A stretch of 37,341 bases of DNA from Flavobacteriales bacterium. GTDB taxonomy: Bacteria > Bacteroidota > Bacteroidia > Flavobacteriales_D > Crocinitomicaceae. The DNA lies in assembly GCA_947454525.1 (NCBI GenBank), contig CANGJM010000009.1, positions 1 through 37,341 of the forward strand. Reading direction: 5' to 3'. Made by a program: the position numbers and the translations under genes. This document shows, in pieces, positions 1 to 8,572 of this stretch. The number at the start of each line of letters is the position of its first letter. The first letter of the stretch is position 1. Under the pieces are notes generated by a model. It was not told where the DNA came from, ran no database searches, and saw nothing but the letters and a program-made list of their open reading frames with translations.

Positions 1-4
1 AGTA

Positions 5-47
5 AAACAATCCGCTAAATACCGAATGTATTAGCGGTTTATTGTCT
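5..47. terminator. Hairpin at window start, possible terminator
   Basis: Arms CCGCTAA (12-18) and TTAGCGG (31-37) pair around a short loop. The outer AAACAAT (5-11) can pair with ATTGT (41-45), followed by a T-rich stretch. It probably ends transcription of a gene lying before the window; which strand it serves cannot be decided from the window. Confidence 0.45.
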
Positions 48-228
48 TTGTATGGTATCGTCCATTTCATTCTTTTGTATTATTGCGTAGCATTAAAGTT
101 ACTACATTTTGTGTTCAATATTTTACAATTTCTCAAGTTAGCTTTTTTGGTTGCTTTTTTTTAATCATCTGTTCATTAAGTGTTCATTTCTCAAGCATAT
201 TTCTTAACTTTAGTAATCAATTAAAATC

Positions 229-501
229 ATGTCACCTAGCAAAAAAAATCCCGAAACAAACAACTTGGAGTTGCAATTCTCATCAGATGAAACGCAGGCA
301 ATAAAAAGAGCTGCTGCGATTGGAGGCTATCGTAGTATAACAGATTTTGTCATCTGTTCAGCGGTCAAACAGGCGGAGGAGATCATTCAGTCGCAGGAAT
401 CCATTCTTTCATCAAAGCGTGATGTTCAATTATTCTTCGACACTGTTTTTAATGCACCGGCACCGAATGAAAAACTGAAAGCTGCGGCAAGCTGTTTTTA
501 G
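229..501 (+). CDS. Orphan TacA/DUF1778-type antitoxin
   Basis: A 90-residue protein of the DUF1778 family, the ribbon-helix-helix antitoxins (TacA, AtaR) that neutralise GNAT-fold acetyltransferase toxins and bind their own promoter. The N-terminal LELQFSSDETQAIKRAAA segment is the ribbon-helix part, followed by the family-typical TDFVICSAVKQAEEII helix. The C-terminal toxin-wrapping tail carries the usual APNEKLKAAA motif. The ATG at 229 follows an A-rich stretch without Shine-Dalgarno. The toxin gene normally follows directly; here only a 9-codon ORF comes next, then a convergent gene. It is therefore an orphan: either a left-over antitoxin or an anti-addiction gene. The family call is firm; its present function is inferred. 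Confidence 0.85.
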   Translation: MSPSKKNPETNNLELQFSSDETQAIKRAAAIGGYRSITDFVICSAVKQAEEIIQSQESILSSKRDVQLFFDTVFNAPAPNEKLKAAASCF

Positions 502-503
502 CG

Positions 504-533
504 ATGAAAACGATTGAGCAATTGTTTGTTTAG
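504..533 (+). pseudogene. Nine-codon ORF in the toxin position, possible toxin stub
   Basis: An ATG lies two bases after the antitoxin stop, at the spacing expected of a translationally coupled toxin gene, but the frame closes after nine codons (MKTIEQLFV). No GNAT-like sequence follows in any frame before the convergent gene at 560. It may be the stub of a deleted toxin gene or a chance ORF. Confidence 0.25.
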
Positions 534-559
534 TTGATTTCACCTTCTATTTTATTCTA

Positions 560-1153
560 TTAACTTATCCAAGTGTTTAGTGCTGTCACAAATATCCAGT
601 GATCCTTGTCAAGTCTGCGGTACACATAATATCCCCCATATGCACAGGAACTTCCACAATAAAATTGTCGGTGAATGATGACGTACTTTTTATCAACTGA
701 AAACAAGGGAATGGAGTAATAATAGTTATTCGGTCTTTTCTGTTTCTTGTTTGATGAGAGTTTTGAGTTGTAAAAGGATTTGTGCCAAATCGAGTCCTTT
801 ATTGCGGTGAATTGCTTGAATAAAAAATCTCTGTCTTGTTGCGTAAACATGGAATCCATACCTGCTCGTCTTTGATAAAGATAACGCATGTCGAAACTGG
901 AAAATTGGTCATTTATACTAGAGCTGTCCTTTGTGATGAAATTTATCGTGTCCCAGCTCAATATACGCTGGTGAATATGCTTGCGTTTCAATTTAGGTTC
1001 TTCTCCATATTTCTTGGAATGAATGGTCATCCAATTAAGAAAGTCATAAATTTCTTCATCACTCGTCACTGTGCTGTAGGTCTGTCCAATTGCCGAAGCA
1101 AAATTCAGCATAACGAGGAATAATAGCATTGATTTTCTCATGGTGTTCGTCAT
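560..1153 (-). CDS. Exported protein with FYCGxSCAYGG motif, copy 1
   Basis: A 197-residue protein of unknown function. A signal peptide is visible (hydrophobic stretch ending ASAIGQ), so it is probably periplasmic or secreted. The start may be ATG 1153 or, more compactly, ATG 1141. The C-terminal third carries IPLFSVDKKYVII and then FYCGSSCAYGGYYVYRR, with two close cysteines (about C166 and C170) that could form a disulfide or bind a ligand, and it ends in WIS. The gene at 26006-26569 encodes a diverged copy with the same motif and the same C-terminus, so this is a duplicated local family. I do not recognise a named family. Confidence 0.8.
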   Translation of the reverse strand: MTNTMRKSMLLFLVMLNFASAIGQTYSTVTSDEEIYDFLNWMTIHSKKYGEEPKLKRKHIHQRILSWDTINFITKDSSSINDQFSSFDMRYLYQRRAGMDSMFTQQDRDFLFKQFTAIKDSIWHKSFYNSKLSSNKKQKRPNNYYYSIPLFSVDKKYVIIHRQFYCGSSCAYGGYYVYRRLDKDHWIFVTALNTWIS

Positions 1154-1229
1154 TTAGTGTTTAGTCTGGACATCCTTTTTTAACGTTGGAATGAAAACTG
1201 GACTCATCTTACCGCGTTTCTTTACGCTG

Positions 1230-1898
1230 TTATTTTTCAGACCGTTTATTTCTGAATTCCCTGATGAATTTAGCTGTCCGACCTAGGATCTTGCTCGTTT
1301 CAAAGCAATTTATGAAATTTTGTCGAACCGTAATTTCTGGAATTTCTTTGAGATACGTGTATGGACAATAACTATTTACGACTCTGAAAGTGTTTTTTGT
1401 TTTGAATGAAAGCGTATAAAATGTACAATCCGTAATGATTAGCCTCCCACTATGTTCAGATTTACTTGTATCCGTTAAGGATTTTTCCCTTTTTCGAACA
1501 TCAATATTCAAAGAGTCGGTGTCTAATGTGAAGATCCGATTTTCTTCGAATATGTTCAAAATCTTCCTTGCCTTCCATGATGAAATCCTTCTTTTTTTGA
1601 TAGAAACGCTTAATGGGTGTTCAGCATCAATTTGATAGTTGGCATCTTGTTGATACCTTTTTTGAATTCGAATGAAAAACCATCTGTTTTCTTTCTTCGC
1701 TAGCAGTTCAACCTGTTGATTTAATCGTGTCCAATAACTTGTTGCATCATAGGAGATTAAAAAATCATATTGCTTAAATTCTGGTGCTAAAATCACTGCG
1801 TGAAGTGAATCATCTTTCGACGTGTTTGAACTAAAATTGGGTATTTGGCTAAATATGTTTAGCGGAATGAGGAATAGACAGAGTAGCAAGATTTTCAT
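1230..1898 (-). CDS. Exported protein of unknown function
   Basis: An ATG at 1898 gives a classical signal peptide (MKILLLCLFLIPLNIFSQ), so I prefer it to the upstream ATG at 1937, which would add 13 mostly polar residues. The mature protein of about 200 residues is mixed alpha/beta and rich in lysine and aromatic residues, with no motif I recognise. It stands alone between convergently spaced minus-strand neighbours and has no Shine-Dalgarno sequence. It is likely periplasmic or secreted. Function unknown. Confidence 0.7.
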   Translation of the reverse strand: MKILLLCLFLIPLNIFSQIPNFSSNTSKDDSLHAVILAPEFKQYDFLISYDATSYWTRLNQQVELLAKKENRWFFIRIQKRYQQDANYQIDAEHPLSVSIKKRRISSWKARKILNIFEENRIFTLDTDSLNIDVRKREKSLTDTSKSEHSGRLIITDCTFYTLSFKTKNTFRVVNSYCPYTYLKEIPEITVRQNFINCFETSKILGRTAKFIREFRNKRSEK

Positions 1899-1978
1899 CG
1901 TATAAAAGTTGTTTGACACCTTGACTTTAGGATGCAAAAATCAAGACTATGCATAAATCAGGACAAAAATGATCTTTT

Positions 1979-2437
1979 TTATGGTTTTTGTGTGTTGAAA
2001 AAATGAGCGTTAAACCGCAAACAAAAATACAATGGAACAAAATAGACCAGCACATTTGATGCGTAAAAGAACAGTCCTAATCGTGGTTCTCCGATAATAT
2101 TTAATAAGGTTTCTAAAGAATTCGGGTTTGGATTCAATTCAGGTAATTGACATTCCTTCATGTAATTCCAACAAAGCGTAAGGATGGCGAAGCTTGAATT
2201 TGCCAAAACAATCCACCAGGCAATTATTGATCTCTTGTAAATGAAGTAAATCAAAGCGAAATAAACGGGAAACATGAAGTACTTGAAGGATTCTGTACTG
2301 AAAAAATCTCCTTTTATCATCCAATAGTATAATTGAAAATAATTTTGGTTTAGTTCAAAAAGGATGATGAACACAAGCGAAAAGCAAATGATTAAAATTT
2401 CAAAACGGGCGTTTTTATTTTTCAGAATATGAACCAT
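1979..2437 (-). CDS. Small four-helix membrane protein
   Basis: 152 residues with about four membrane segments, near residues 13-31, 52-68, 70-92 and 122-142. The loop between helices 3 and 4 is polar and contains a proline/asparagine-rich stretch (LPELNPNPNSLE). No family is recognised. It lies just upstream of the TPR protein gene (2462-3364 is transcribed towards it), with a 24-base gap, so both could be on one transcript. Confidence 0.7.
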   Translation of the reverse strand: MVHILKNKNARFEILIICFSLVFIILFELNQNYFQLYYWMIKGDFFSTESFKYFMFPVYFALIYFIYKRSIIAWWIVLANSSFAILTLCWNYMKECQLPELNPNPNSLETLLNIIGEPRLGLFFYASNVLVYFVPLYFCLRFNAHFFNTQKP

Positions 2438-2461
2438 ATCAAAAATGAGTTCGTGATAAAA

Positions 2462-3364
2462 CTAAAGATTTTTCAATTTATTTCGGGCATCTTTTTTTTC
2501 TTCCTTATTTCCGTTTTTAATGACTAATTGATAATATTTTTTAGCCATTTTTTGATTGCCTTGATTCTCATAACAGACTGCGATGTTGTTTAAAACGATG
2601 CAATCTTTCGGATTGATTTTCTCCGCTTTTTGAAGAATACTCAATGCTTGGATGTATTTTTCTTGAAGAAGGTAAACGATGGCGCTATTTGATAAACTTT
2701 CAATGTTTTCTGGATAGTAAGTTAAAATGGACGTAGCAATTTGTTGCATGTTCTCCAAAAGCCGATCATCTTCTGTATTGAATAATTGTATTTGGTAATT
2801 TTGGATGGTACCCAACATGAATTCCAAGGGGTCTTTTAGTGCTGTGTTATCTGTCCATGTCCAGTTGTTTTCGTTTTTCGATGAATACTCAACAGTTTGA
2901 ATGATTTCCTTCGTGAATAACGCGTAGTCCTCTAGTTTTCCCAAAACGTAAATTTTTCCAAAACGCATGTCCAAACGATTTGGGTATTGTTGGATTCCAT
3001 CATTGATCCAGTTCATTCCTTTTTCAAGCAACTCTTCGTTGTAATGTATGTTGCTATACATGTATGCAACTGGATTTTTCTTACTGCTATCTAGATCCAT
3101 GATTTCAAGTGCCATTTCACCATCCGCCTCCTGTCCAATGCTGACAATTTCCTCTTCGCTCATTTGGAAATAATAGTTAAAATAGGCAACATAAAGTTCT
3201 GCATCCTGCGGCGCATCTTTTTCCCATTGCACCAAAAGTTGTCGCTGTTTTAATGTGTCACCATTTTGCAGGAGTTGATTAAATTGCTGTTTATTGCTTT
3301 GTCCGTTTAGGGCAGTAACAGTCAATATAAGTGCGAAAAGTATGTAGAGTGAACGTCGATTCAT
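2462..3364 (-). CDS. Exported TPR-repeat protein
   Basis: 300 residues. A signal peptide (MNRRSLYILFALILTVTALNGQ) sends it to the periplasm. Helical repeats follow; the clearest TPR-like unit is at about residues 225-285, with ALSILQKAEKINPKDCIVLN and then ENQGNQKMAKKYYQLVIKNG. TPR arrays are protein-binding scaffolds; no partner can be named from the sequence. It ends in a lysine-rich tail and is followed after 24 bases by the small membrane protein gene at 1979-2437. Confidence 0.75.
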   Translation of the reverse strand: MNRRSLYILFALILTVTALNGQSNKQQFNQLLQNGDTLKQRQLLVQWEKDAPQDAELYVAYFNYYFQMSEEEIVSIGQEADGEMALEIMDLDSSKKNPVAYMYSNIHYNEELLEKGMNWINDGIQQYPNRLDMRFGKIYVLGKLEDYALFTKEIIQTVEYSSKNENNWTWTDNTALKDPLEFMLGTIQNYQIQLFNTEDDRLLENMQQIATSILTYYPENIESLSNSAIVYLLQEKYIQALSILQKAEKINPKDCIVLNNIAVCYENQGNQKMAKKYYQLVIKNGNKEEKKDARNKLKNL

Positions 3365-3466
3365 GATGTCGTTAATGGTATTGGAATTTTACTGGTATCA
3401 AATATATTTCTTTTGAATCAAACAACTGTGATGATACAAGTTTCTTTTAAGTCAAGTAACGATTGC

Positions 3467-4009
3467 TTATTTCTCCTTTATTGGCGGTAGAAAAGGAATC
3501 ATTGGTCTCATGAATGGTTTAGGTAAGTTGGCTTTAAACTTCAGGATTTTCTTTGTCTTATCGAGTTTCGATGTTTCAGCAAGATTAAATAATTCCTTCC
3601 TGATCTTTTTTAAGTTGTTTGGAAAATAGCTCGGACAACCATAGAAATAATAGGCTTTTCCGTGTGTTTTGAGCTGAACCACCGCTTCGTTGGCGTCAAT
3701 CGGAGTGGGAAAAATTGTCGAGTCTTTTTTCAAGGTTAACTGTGAAAAATACGTTTCTATTTTACTCATCTCCTCGTTGGTTAATTTCCCCTGAAAAGAA
3801 CCGGTTTTCTGACAGTTGCTCGAACCATGAAAGGTGAATAATCCATCGTTTTGTAATTCGAGTTGGTAACTTGGACACGTTCCATAACAAGGAGAGGAAG
3901 CTATGCTGATGTAGTCAAATGTGTCTGACTTTTTGTTCGTTGCGTTGCATCCAGAAATAATCAATCCAAGAATGAAGCAGTAGGTGAAACGATGGAAGCG
4001 CTTGATCAT
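3467..4009 (-). CDS. DUF6438-type lipoprotein
   Basis: The ATG at 4009 gives a lipoprotein signal (MIKRFHRFTYCFILGLIISGC), so the ORF extension to 4042 is probably untranslated. The mature part opens with ISIASSPCYGTCPSYQLEL, the cysteine-containing signature of DUF6438. It continues with the family's GSFQGKLTNEEMSKIETYF helix and the acidic-substituted strand before the TKHGKAYYF segment. Its function is unknown; the family is common as exported proteins in Bacteroidota. A second DUF6438 protein is at 32229-33044. The C-terminus is proline-rich and basic. Confidence 0.75.
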   Translation of the reverse strand: MIKRFHRFTYCFILGLIISGCNATNKKSDTFDYISIASSPCYGTCPSYQLELQNDGLFTFHGSSNCQKTGSFQGKLTNEEMSKIETYFSQLTLKKDSTIFPTPIDANEAVVQLKTHGKAYYFYGCPSYFPNNLKKIRKELFNLAETSKLDKTKKILKFKANLPKPFMRPMIPFLPPIKEK

Positions 4010-4073
4010 GGTTAGGGTTTTTTGCAATGATAAGTTAGTCACTTGAACAATGTTGTAACTTATTATTTTAGAT

Positions 4074-4763
4074 TCAATTCAGTGTTAATCTCAAATAATA
4101 ATAATCGTTGTTTTTTAATTCGCCATTTGATTTCCAAATTTGATCCACTGAAAAAACTTTTAACAGGAGGTTTTTTTCGGTTTCCCAAACAAGGTCTTCT
4201 GGAGCCCAAATTTGTTGGTCAAGTTCGAGCCAGTTCGTGAGTTTCTTTTCATTTTGGTTGTATTTCCAAATTTGGATACCATTTGGAACGCCTTCAAGTC
4301 CATATGGCAAGGATAAATTTGCCAGGTATTCGGAGGAGGGAGAAATTATAGGTTCGTTCCAAATAACGCTGATTTCTCCCGTTTTTTTGTTGACGAGATA
4401 ACATTCATAATGTTCCCAAAAGGATCCGGAAACTAAATACATGTCAAGATTTGGATAATGGCCTAGATAATCAAATTCTCGATGTTCCTCACCATCCACC
4501 AAGGAATCGGTAAAAATGATGGATGGAATTTCTGTCTTTCGTATGGGCAAGGTAATGACCCCATTTATCTTCATGATTTGAAGAGTGTCCTCGATCAATT
4601 GGTCTTTGTAATAATTCTTCGCTTTTTTAAATTCTTCACGTGTGGCGAAGCTAATGGAAATGTTGTTCGAATTCGATGAATTCAACTTACTAACTTCCAC
4701 AGATTGTCCGAAAGCAAACGTGAGTGGTAAAAATCCGATAATGATGCAAAGTAAATTTCTCAT
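4074..4763 (-). CDS. Exported protein of unknown function
   Basis: 229 residues with a signal peptide (MRNLLCIIIGFLPLTFAFGQ). The mature protein is predicted to be mostly beta, with tryptophan-containing repeated strands (YECYLVNKKTGEISVIWNEP, VPNGIQIWKYNQNEKKLTNW) that recall a beta-propeller or WD-like surface without a canonical repeat. No catalytic motif is seen. It is a single gene with no Shine-Dalgarno sequence. Confidence 0.7.
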   Translation of the reverse strand: MRNLLCIIIGFLPLTFAFGQSVEVSKLNSSNSNNISISFATREEFKKAKNYYKDQLIEDTLQIMKINGVITLPIRKTEIPSIIFTDSLVDGEEHREFDYLGHYPNLDMYLVSGSFWEHYECYLVNKKTGEISVIWNEPIISPSSEYLANLSLPYGLEGVPNGIQIWKYNQNEKKLTNWLELDQQIWAPEDLVWETEKNLLLKVFSVDQIWKSNGELKNNDYYYLRLTLN

Positions 4764-4823
4764 GGCTTATTGTCTTGATGTTTGATTGGATCGGGTTTTA
4801 ACTCGACACTTTCCAAATTAAAT

Positions 4824-5300
4824 TTAGCGTTTTAATTTTTTTTCATCGTTCGCTTTCATCGTTCCCATTTCAGCTTGGGGTCTTTTCTCCCAAACAAATG
4901 TATATCCTGTTTTCTTTACTTCCATGTCAAAAGGACGTTTTAGGTAAACTAAATTGTCTGGATTGGCTGCATTAAAACTTGCTCCAATGATGATCGGGCC
5001 AGCGATGACCCACAAGGCAATAGTCACCCATTTAGTTGGATTGATTTTCCTCCAAAAACGGTTGATGCTTAACACGAAAAGGAAGCAAATCAAAAAGTAG
5101 GTGAAGAAGTCCACGAAAAATTCTGTTACGAAAATTTGCAAGGACATCGATGTATGCCAGCCGTTACAAACAAATGGAAAAGGAAAGCCTGTTAAGAAGG
5201 TGCCTGGTGCGTCGACCGGAAGCGCGTACCACCATTTTGTCAGTGTCGCGAACAAGATGACGCTTAGCGGAAGAATGAGTTTAAAGGTCAATTGTTTCAT
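4824..5300 (-). CDS. Small integral membrane protein
   Basis: 158 residues with hydrophobic segments near residues 6-25, 55-80 and 92-112. A loop with VDAPGTFLTGFPFPFVCNGW follows the first helix. The C-terminal 45 residues are soluble and basic. No family is recognised. It lies three bases downstream of the chagasin-like lipoprotein gene (5303-5791), so the two are probably co-transcribed. Confidence 0.65.
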   Translation of the reverse strand: MKQLTFKLILPLSVILFATLTKWWYALPVDAPGTFLTGFPFPFVCNGWHTSMSLQIFVTEFFVDFFTYFLICFLFVLSINRFWRKINPTKWVTIALWVIAGPIIIGASFNAANPDNLVYLKRPFDMEVKKTGYTFVWEKRPQAEMGTMKANDEKKLKR

Positions 5301-5302
5301 GA

Positions 5303-5791
5303 TTAATGAATAACTCGAACAACGATGGCCTTATCGTATTTTCTCGGTGCATATTTTAGTTCCTCCTTGTAAGCTAGCGAATCTTCTTGATATGCTGAAC
5401 AACTTTTTTGCTTTCGGCCAGTCATACAGTTTTTGATCTTAATGGTGTCAGTGCCCTTGCTTACGGCCTTGAAAGTCCAGTAAATAGATCCTCCACATCC
5501 AATGCAACCTTCTTTTTCCTTTGGACTACTTACATACCAAAGCCGCTGTTCTTTAACCGAAGGACATTTCCCTTCATTGATCCAACAATCACTATTGCCA
5601 ATTGAACCGTTATGAGGGAGTTTAATTGTAAACGTATCTCCAATTTGAAGCGTAATGTGATCTGACTCTAGCAGTTCTATGTCATTTTCATCTTCCGAGA
5701 TTCGATTTTTTGGCGTACTCGAGCACGAAACAAGCAAGATGGTACAACAAAAAATCTTCATAAAAAATACTATATTCTTACTTATCATCAT
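5303..5791 (-). CDS. Chagasin-like (I42-type) lipoprotein
   Basis: 162 residues with a lipobox (ILLVSCSS) after a short hydrophobic segment. The mature domain has the layout of chagasin / inhibitor I42 proteins: a ITLQIGDTFTIKLPHNGSIG strand-loop in place of the usual NPTTGY loop, a central GCGGSIYWTFKAV (GxGG loop followed by aromatic strand), then KGTDTIKIKNC. Chagasins inhibit papain-like cysteine proteases. The NPTTGY loop is not conserved and six extra cysteines are present, so inhibitor activity is doubtful. A broken copy of its C-terminal third is at 24337-24505. Confidence 0.55.
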   Translation of the reverse strand: MMISKNIVFFMKIFCCTILLVSCSSTPKNRISEDENDIELLESDHITLQIGDTFTIKLPHNGSIGNSDCWINEGKCPSVKEQRLWYVSSPKEKEGCIGCGGSIYWTFKAVSKGTDTIKIKNCMTGRKQKSCSAYQEDSLAYKEELKYAPRKYDKAIVVRVIH

Positions 5792-5800
5792 TACTAATCG

Positions 5801-6238
5801 TTATTTCTCTTTACCTACTTCTTGCTTTTTGCCAATCGGTTTTAGTTTGTAAAGTATCAAATTAACCATCAACAATAATCCGAAAATAAGCATAAAAAAC
5901 AGAAATGTTTTGACGTCCCAAGAAATGGCTTTCACGTGGTTTCCACTTCTCTCAAAAATGTCCATCAAGGTTACACATACCGCATAGATGGTATACGTCA
6001 ATAGGAGTCCAAAAAGTGTTCCCCAAAGAATGATGTTGTTTAAAATGGCTTGCAGCAATAGCAGTGTCGCTGGAATGGAAATGAGCCAAATGTACTGTAT
6101 TCCCAATGAACTTGGGAGGTCGTATAATCGAAAGTCCTCCTTCCAAATGACTAGCCAGAGAATCAATGCGGAGACATAGCAAAGTCTTTGAACTTTGTCT
6201 AAAGCAAGAAGTCGTGATCTTTTTGTAATTGCTGTCAA
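5801..6238 (-). CDS. Small four-helix membrane protein
   Basis: 145 residues, about four membrane segments (near residues 17-32, 45-62, 66-90 and 108-130) and a lysine-rich C-terminus. Its ATG overlaps the stop of the upstream gene (ATGA, 6235-6238), which implies translational coupling with another four-helix protein. They may form a two-subunit membrane complex. No family is recognised. Confidence 0.7.
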   Translation of the reverse strand: MTAITKRSRLLALDKVQRLCYVSALILWLVIWKEDFRLYDLPSSLGIQYIWLISIPATLLLLQAILNNIILWGTLFGLLLTYTIYAVCVTLMDIFERSGNHVKAISWDVKTFLFFMLIFGLLLMVNLILYKLKPIGKKQEVGKEK

Positions 6239-6657
6239 TTTGCTTCGTTTCCTAGGGTTGGTTTTATAGATTCTCTTCGCATAATTAAACTCAATGTGAA
6301 AAACACAAGGGAGTAGGAAACTGACAAAATGATTGCAAATGAACTTCCAACAGGCGCAAAGGTAAGAATGATACAGCTCGCTCCAATCAGTCCGAAGATG
6401 AACTTCTTTGCCAAATCACTGAGGCTCAATCTTTCTATGAAACGATTGGAAAGTATAAAAATGAGTAGGGACGGGGAGGAGAGTAACATGCCTATTCCCC
6501 AAAAAGCGGGAAGTAATCTAAGATTCACAAGCGCGTTTTTTTCTTCGGTAAATACAAGGATCAGCACCATCACAATGGGAGTGAGTAAAATGGTCAAAAC
6601 CCAAACGGAAAGGGGGTATTGATTTAGGTTGCTTTTTTCTTTCTGCATGGATCTCAC
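6235..6657 (-). CDS. Small four-helix membrane protein, coupled pair partner
   Basis: 140 residues with four hydrophobic segments and short polar loops. The ATG at 6657 and a second ATG at 6648 are both possible starts. It shares an ATGA overlap with the following gene (5801-6238). The pair resembles the small paired membrane proteins often found as immunity or permease-like proteins in Bacteroidota accessory islands, but nothing in the sequence proves a function. Confidence 0.7.
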   Translation of the reverse strand: MRSMQKEKSNLNQYPLSVWVLTILLTPIVMVLILVFTEEKNALVNLRLLPAFWGIGMLLSSPSLLIFILSNRFIERLSLSDLAKKFIFGLIGASCIILTFAPVGSSFAIILSVSYSLVFFTLSLIMRRESIKPTLGNEAN

Positions 6658-6753
6658 GTTTTGTTTTCATTCTTTCAACCAACTGTTTATTAATAGGCGA
6701 GGGGAGACTATTAAATCTAGCGCTTTTATTATTAAGTTAGCAATGTTTTACTA

Positions 6754-7500
6754 TTAGCGGATTCCATATTCTCCAAAATAGTGCTGAACATTCGACTTGT
6801 CGTATTTGTCTTCTCCTCGCCAATGCAATGCAAAGGTCCAGTCGTGTTTCCAATGTTCTTTTCGGTCGGAATGAACAGGTTTCAGGATGTCTGCACACGC
6901 TAAAAGTTCAATGATTGAGTGTCTTTCGTTTTTGGAGACATTCATTACTTCTTTTAGTCTATCACGCAACTTACTTGGGGTTTCTTCCATTTCTGAATCA
7001 CGGATGACATCTAAAATGAATTGCATGGTTTGAATGTCCTGCTTCGTTGGTGGAGTAATATTTTCCTTGCTCAATAAGGTTAAATCAAGCCAATTGTACA
7101 GTCCGTTTATGTGTCGAACTCCGCCCCATTTGATTCGTTCAAAATTTAAAATATTGAGGTCTTTGTTCGTTCCGTGTCCGTAGGAATAATCGTCAATCGT
7201 GTTTTTTGTCAAAAGTCGTTTCGCATTGGAATAACTACCAAGTCCTGAGCGCCAATCGAGTCGTTTATTTGTCAAACTGCTCAAGAAAGCATCCGTTATT
7301 TTTTTTAACGAAACTGTTTGAAGCAATTCTTGAAGTTGCGTAACAAGTTCAGGTTTTGAGATGGACAAAGGATCAAACATGTAGCCTTGTTCTTTTGCAT
7401 ATTGAAAATCGGCTGCATCTGTTGTATGGTTTTGACTACTTTTCCACCCAGCAGATGTCCAGTATGTTTTCACTAATATGTCTTTTGCTTTTTTATCCAT
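6754..7500 (-). CDS. Cytoplasmic conserved hypothetical protein
   Basis: 248 residues without a signal peptide or membrane segment. It opens with KDILVKTYWTSAGWK and has a central block TIDDYSYGHGTNKDLNILNF. A helical C-terminal half ends with HDWTFALHWRGEDKYDKS. Tryptophan is frequent. I believe proteins of this type occur sporadically across Bacteroidota and Firmicutes, but I cannot attach a family name or activity. It is unusual here as one of the few plainly cytoplasmic proteins in this stretch. Confidence 0.65.
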   Translation of the reverse strand: MDKKAKDILVKTYWTSAGWKSSQNHTTDAADFQYAKEQGYMFDPLSISKPELVTQLQELLQTVSLKKITDAFLSSLTNKRLDWRSGLGSYSNAKRLLTKNTIDDYSYGHGTNKDLNILNFERIKWGGVRHINGLYNWLDLTLLSKENITPPTKQDIQTMQFILDVIRDSEMEETPSKLRDRLKEVMNVSKNERHSIIELLACADILKPVHSDRKEHWKHDWTFALHWRGEDKYDKSNVQHYFGEYGIR

Positions 7501-7634
7501 TCAAATTGCCTTAGTTCTGCACATGGTTTATTCGTTCGTGTGGAACGGTTTTTTAATTCGTCCGTATTTTGGACGTATACCGCGAGTCATGATTTTTTGG
7601 TATCTACACAATGAGTGCGTCTAATTTGTTCGTT

Positions 7635-8489
7635 TCAGTCTTCCCATATTTCATAGTTCAAAATCGTCCATTTTCCCTCAACTTTTTTAATCATATAAGA
7701 AGCGGTCAGTCCTTCACCTACAAAAGAAAGTTGCATCCTCACAGAGTTAAGTCCACAAACCCAGTCGCCAAGAACAATATAAAAATGGATGTGCTGTTTC
7801 ATGATGTCCTCTTCTGACATCATTTGTAGTTGTTTACCGAATTTTTCAACTCCTGTCAGATTGTTATGATTAGCCTCGCCAATATACTGAATGATCACCT
7901 GTTCTCTTGTTTTGTCTGTGTCTGTATGGAAGTATTGTTGCAGCTTTGGAAGGTCTAGTGCAAGTTGAAAGATTTCTTTGAAATCTGTTGGTGTTAAATC
8001 GTCTGTTTTTTCTCCACGGAAATACTCAAATAAGTTGCCAAGCGTCATTTGATGTTGGTTTTCACTTACTTGTCCAGTTGCGACTTTCTTTTCGTATTCA
8101 AAGGACAACCAATAATCACCACAGTTCGAAATGGCATAATCGCCTGGTTTTTCTTTTGAGTCTTGTTCAAAAGCGATCACATAGTAATTGTCCTTGTTGA
8201 ATATGTTCAGATAAGGCCTACATAAATGACCGTTGTCTCCCCAAACGGTAATGGTCTTTCTAGTTTCCTCACCGAAAAAGATTTCTACGATTTCCACTTG
8301 CATTGATGTTGGTGTGGACGCATCGTTTATGTTTTCAAAGGTGGAGTAGGCCCTTACTTTAACAAGTGCAACAAGTTTTGATTTCGGAGCAACGGTCAAA
8401 AAATGACCTTGGTTTTCACAGTCACACGCGAAAGTCTGACTTGTTGAAGTCAGAAAAAGCAAAGTTAAAAGGGTCAATAATTGTTTCAT
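7635..8489 (-). CDS. Exported protein with TIMP-like N-terminal domain
   Basis: The ATG at 8489 gives a clean signal peptide (MKQLLTLLTLLFLTSTSQTF) cleaved before ACDCEN, so the ORF extension to 8567 is rejected. A CxC start followed by strands (LVALVKVRA, MQVEIVEIFFG, KTITVWGDNGHLCRPYLNIF) and two further cysteines is typical of TIMP/netrin-like (NTR) domains, in which the N-terminal cysteines form disulfides. The C-terminal 120 residues look like a cone-shaped NTF2-like fold ending GKWTILNYEIWED. It is likely periplasmic or secreted. Substrate and role are unknown. Confidence 0.6.
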   Translation of the reverse strand: MKQLLTLLTLLFLTSTSQTFACDCENQGHFLTVAPKSKLVALVKVRAYSTFENINDASTPTSMQVEIVEIFFGEETRKTITVWGDNGHLCRPYLNIFNKDNYYVIAFEQDSKEKPGDYAISNCGDYWLSFEYEKKVATGQVSENQHQMTLGNLFEYFRGEKTDDLTPTDFKEIFQLALDLPKLQQYFHTDTDKTREQVIIQYIGEANHNNLTGVEKFGKQLQMMSEEDIMKQHIHFYIVLGDWVCGLNSVRMQLSFVGEGLTASYMIKKVEGKWTILNYEIWED

Positions 8490-8572
8490 TGTTGATTGTA
8501 TTACTAATTCATCTATCGTTTTTTCCCTAAACAAGTTTATGAAGAATGGAAAAAGTTGGGTTTTCAATTAGT

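Noticed and set aside
83..304. Plus-strand ORF overlapping the antitoxin gene in another frame
   Set aside because: It overlaps the well-supported DUF1778 gene out of frame and has no family pattern.
7560..7576. Perfect small hairpin CGTCC...GGACG with a T-rich neighbour near 7545
   Set aside because: The T-run lies on the strand without a gene, so a terminator call is not supported; it may still end one of the flanking minus-strand transcripts.
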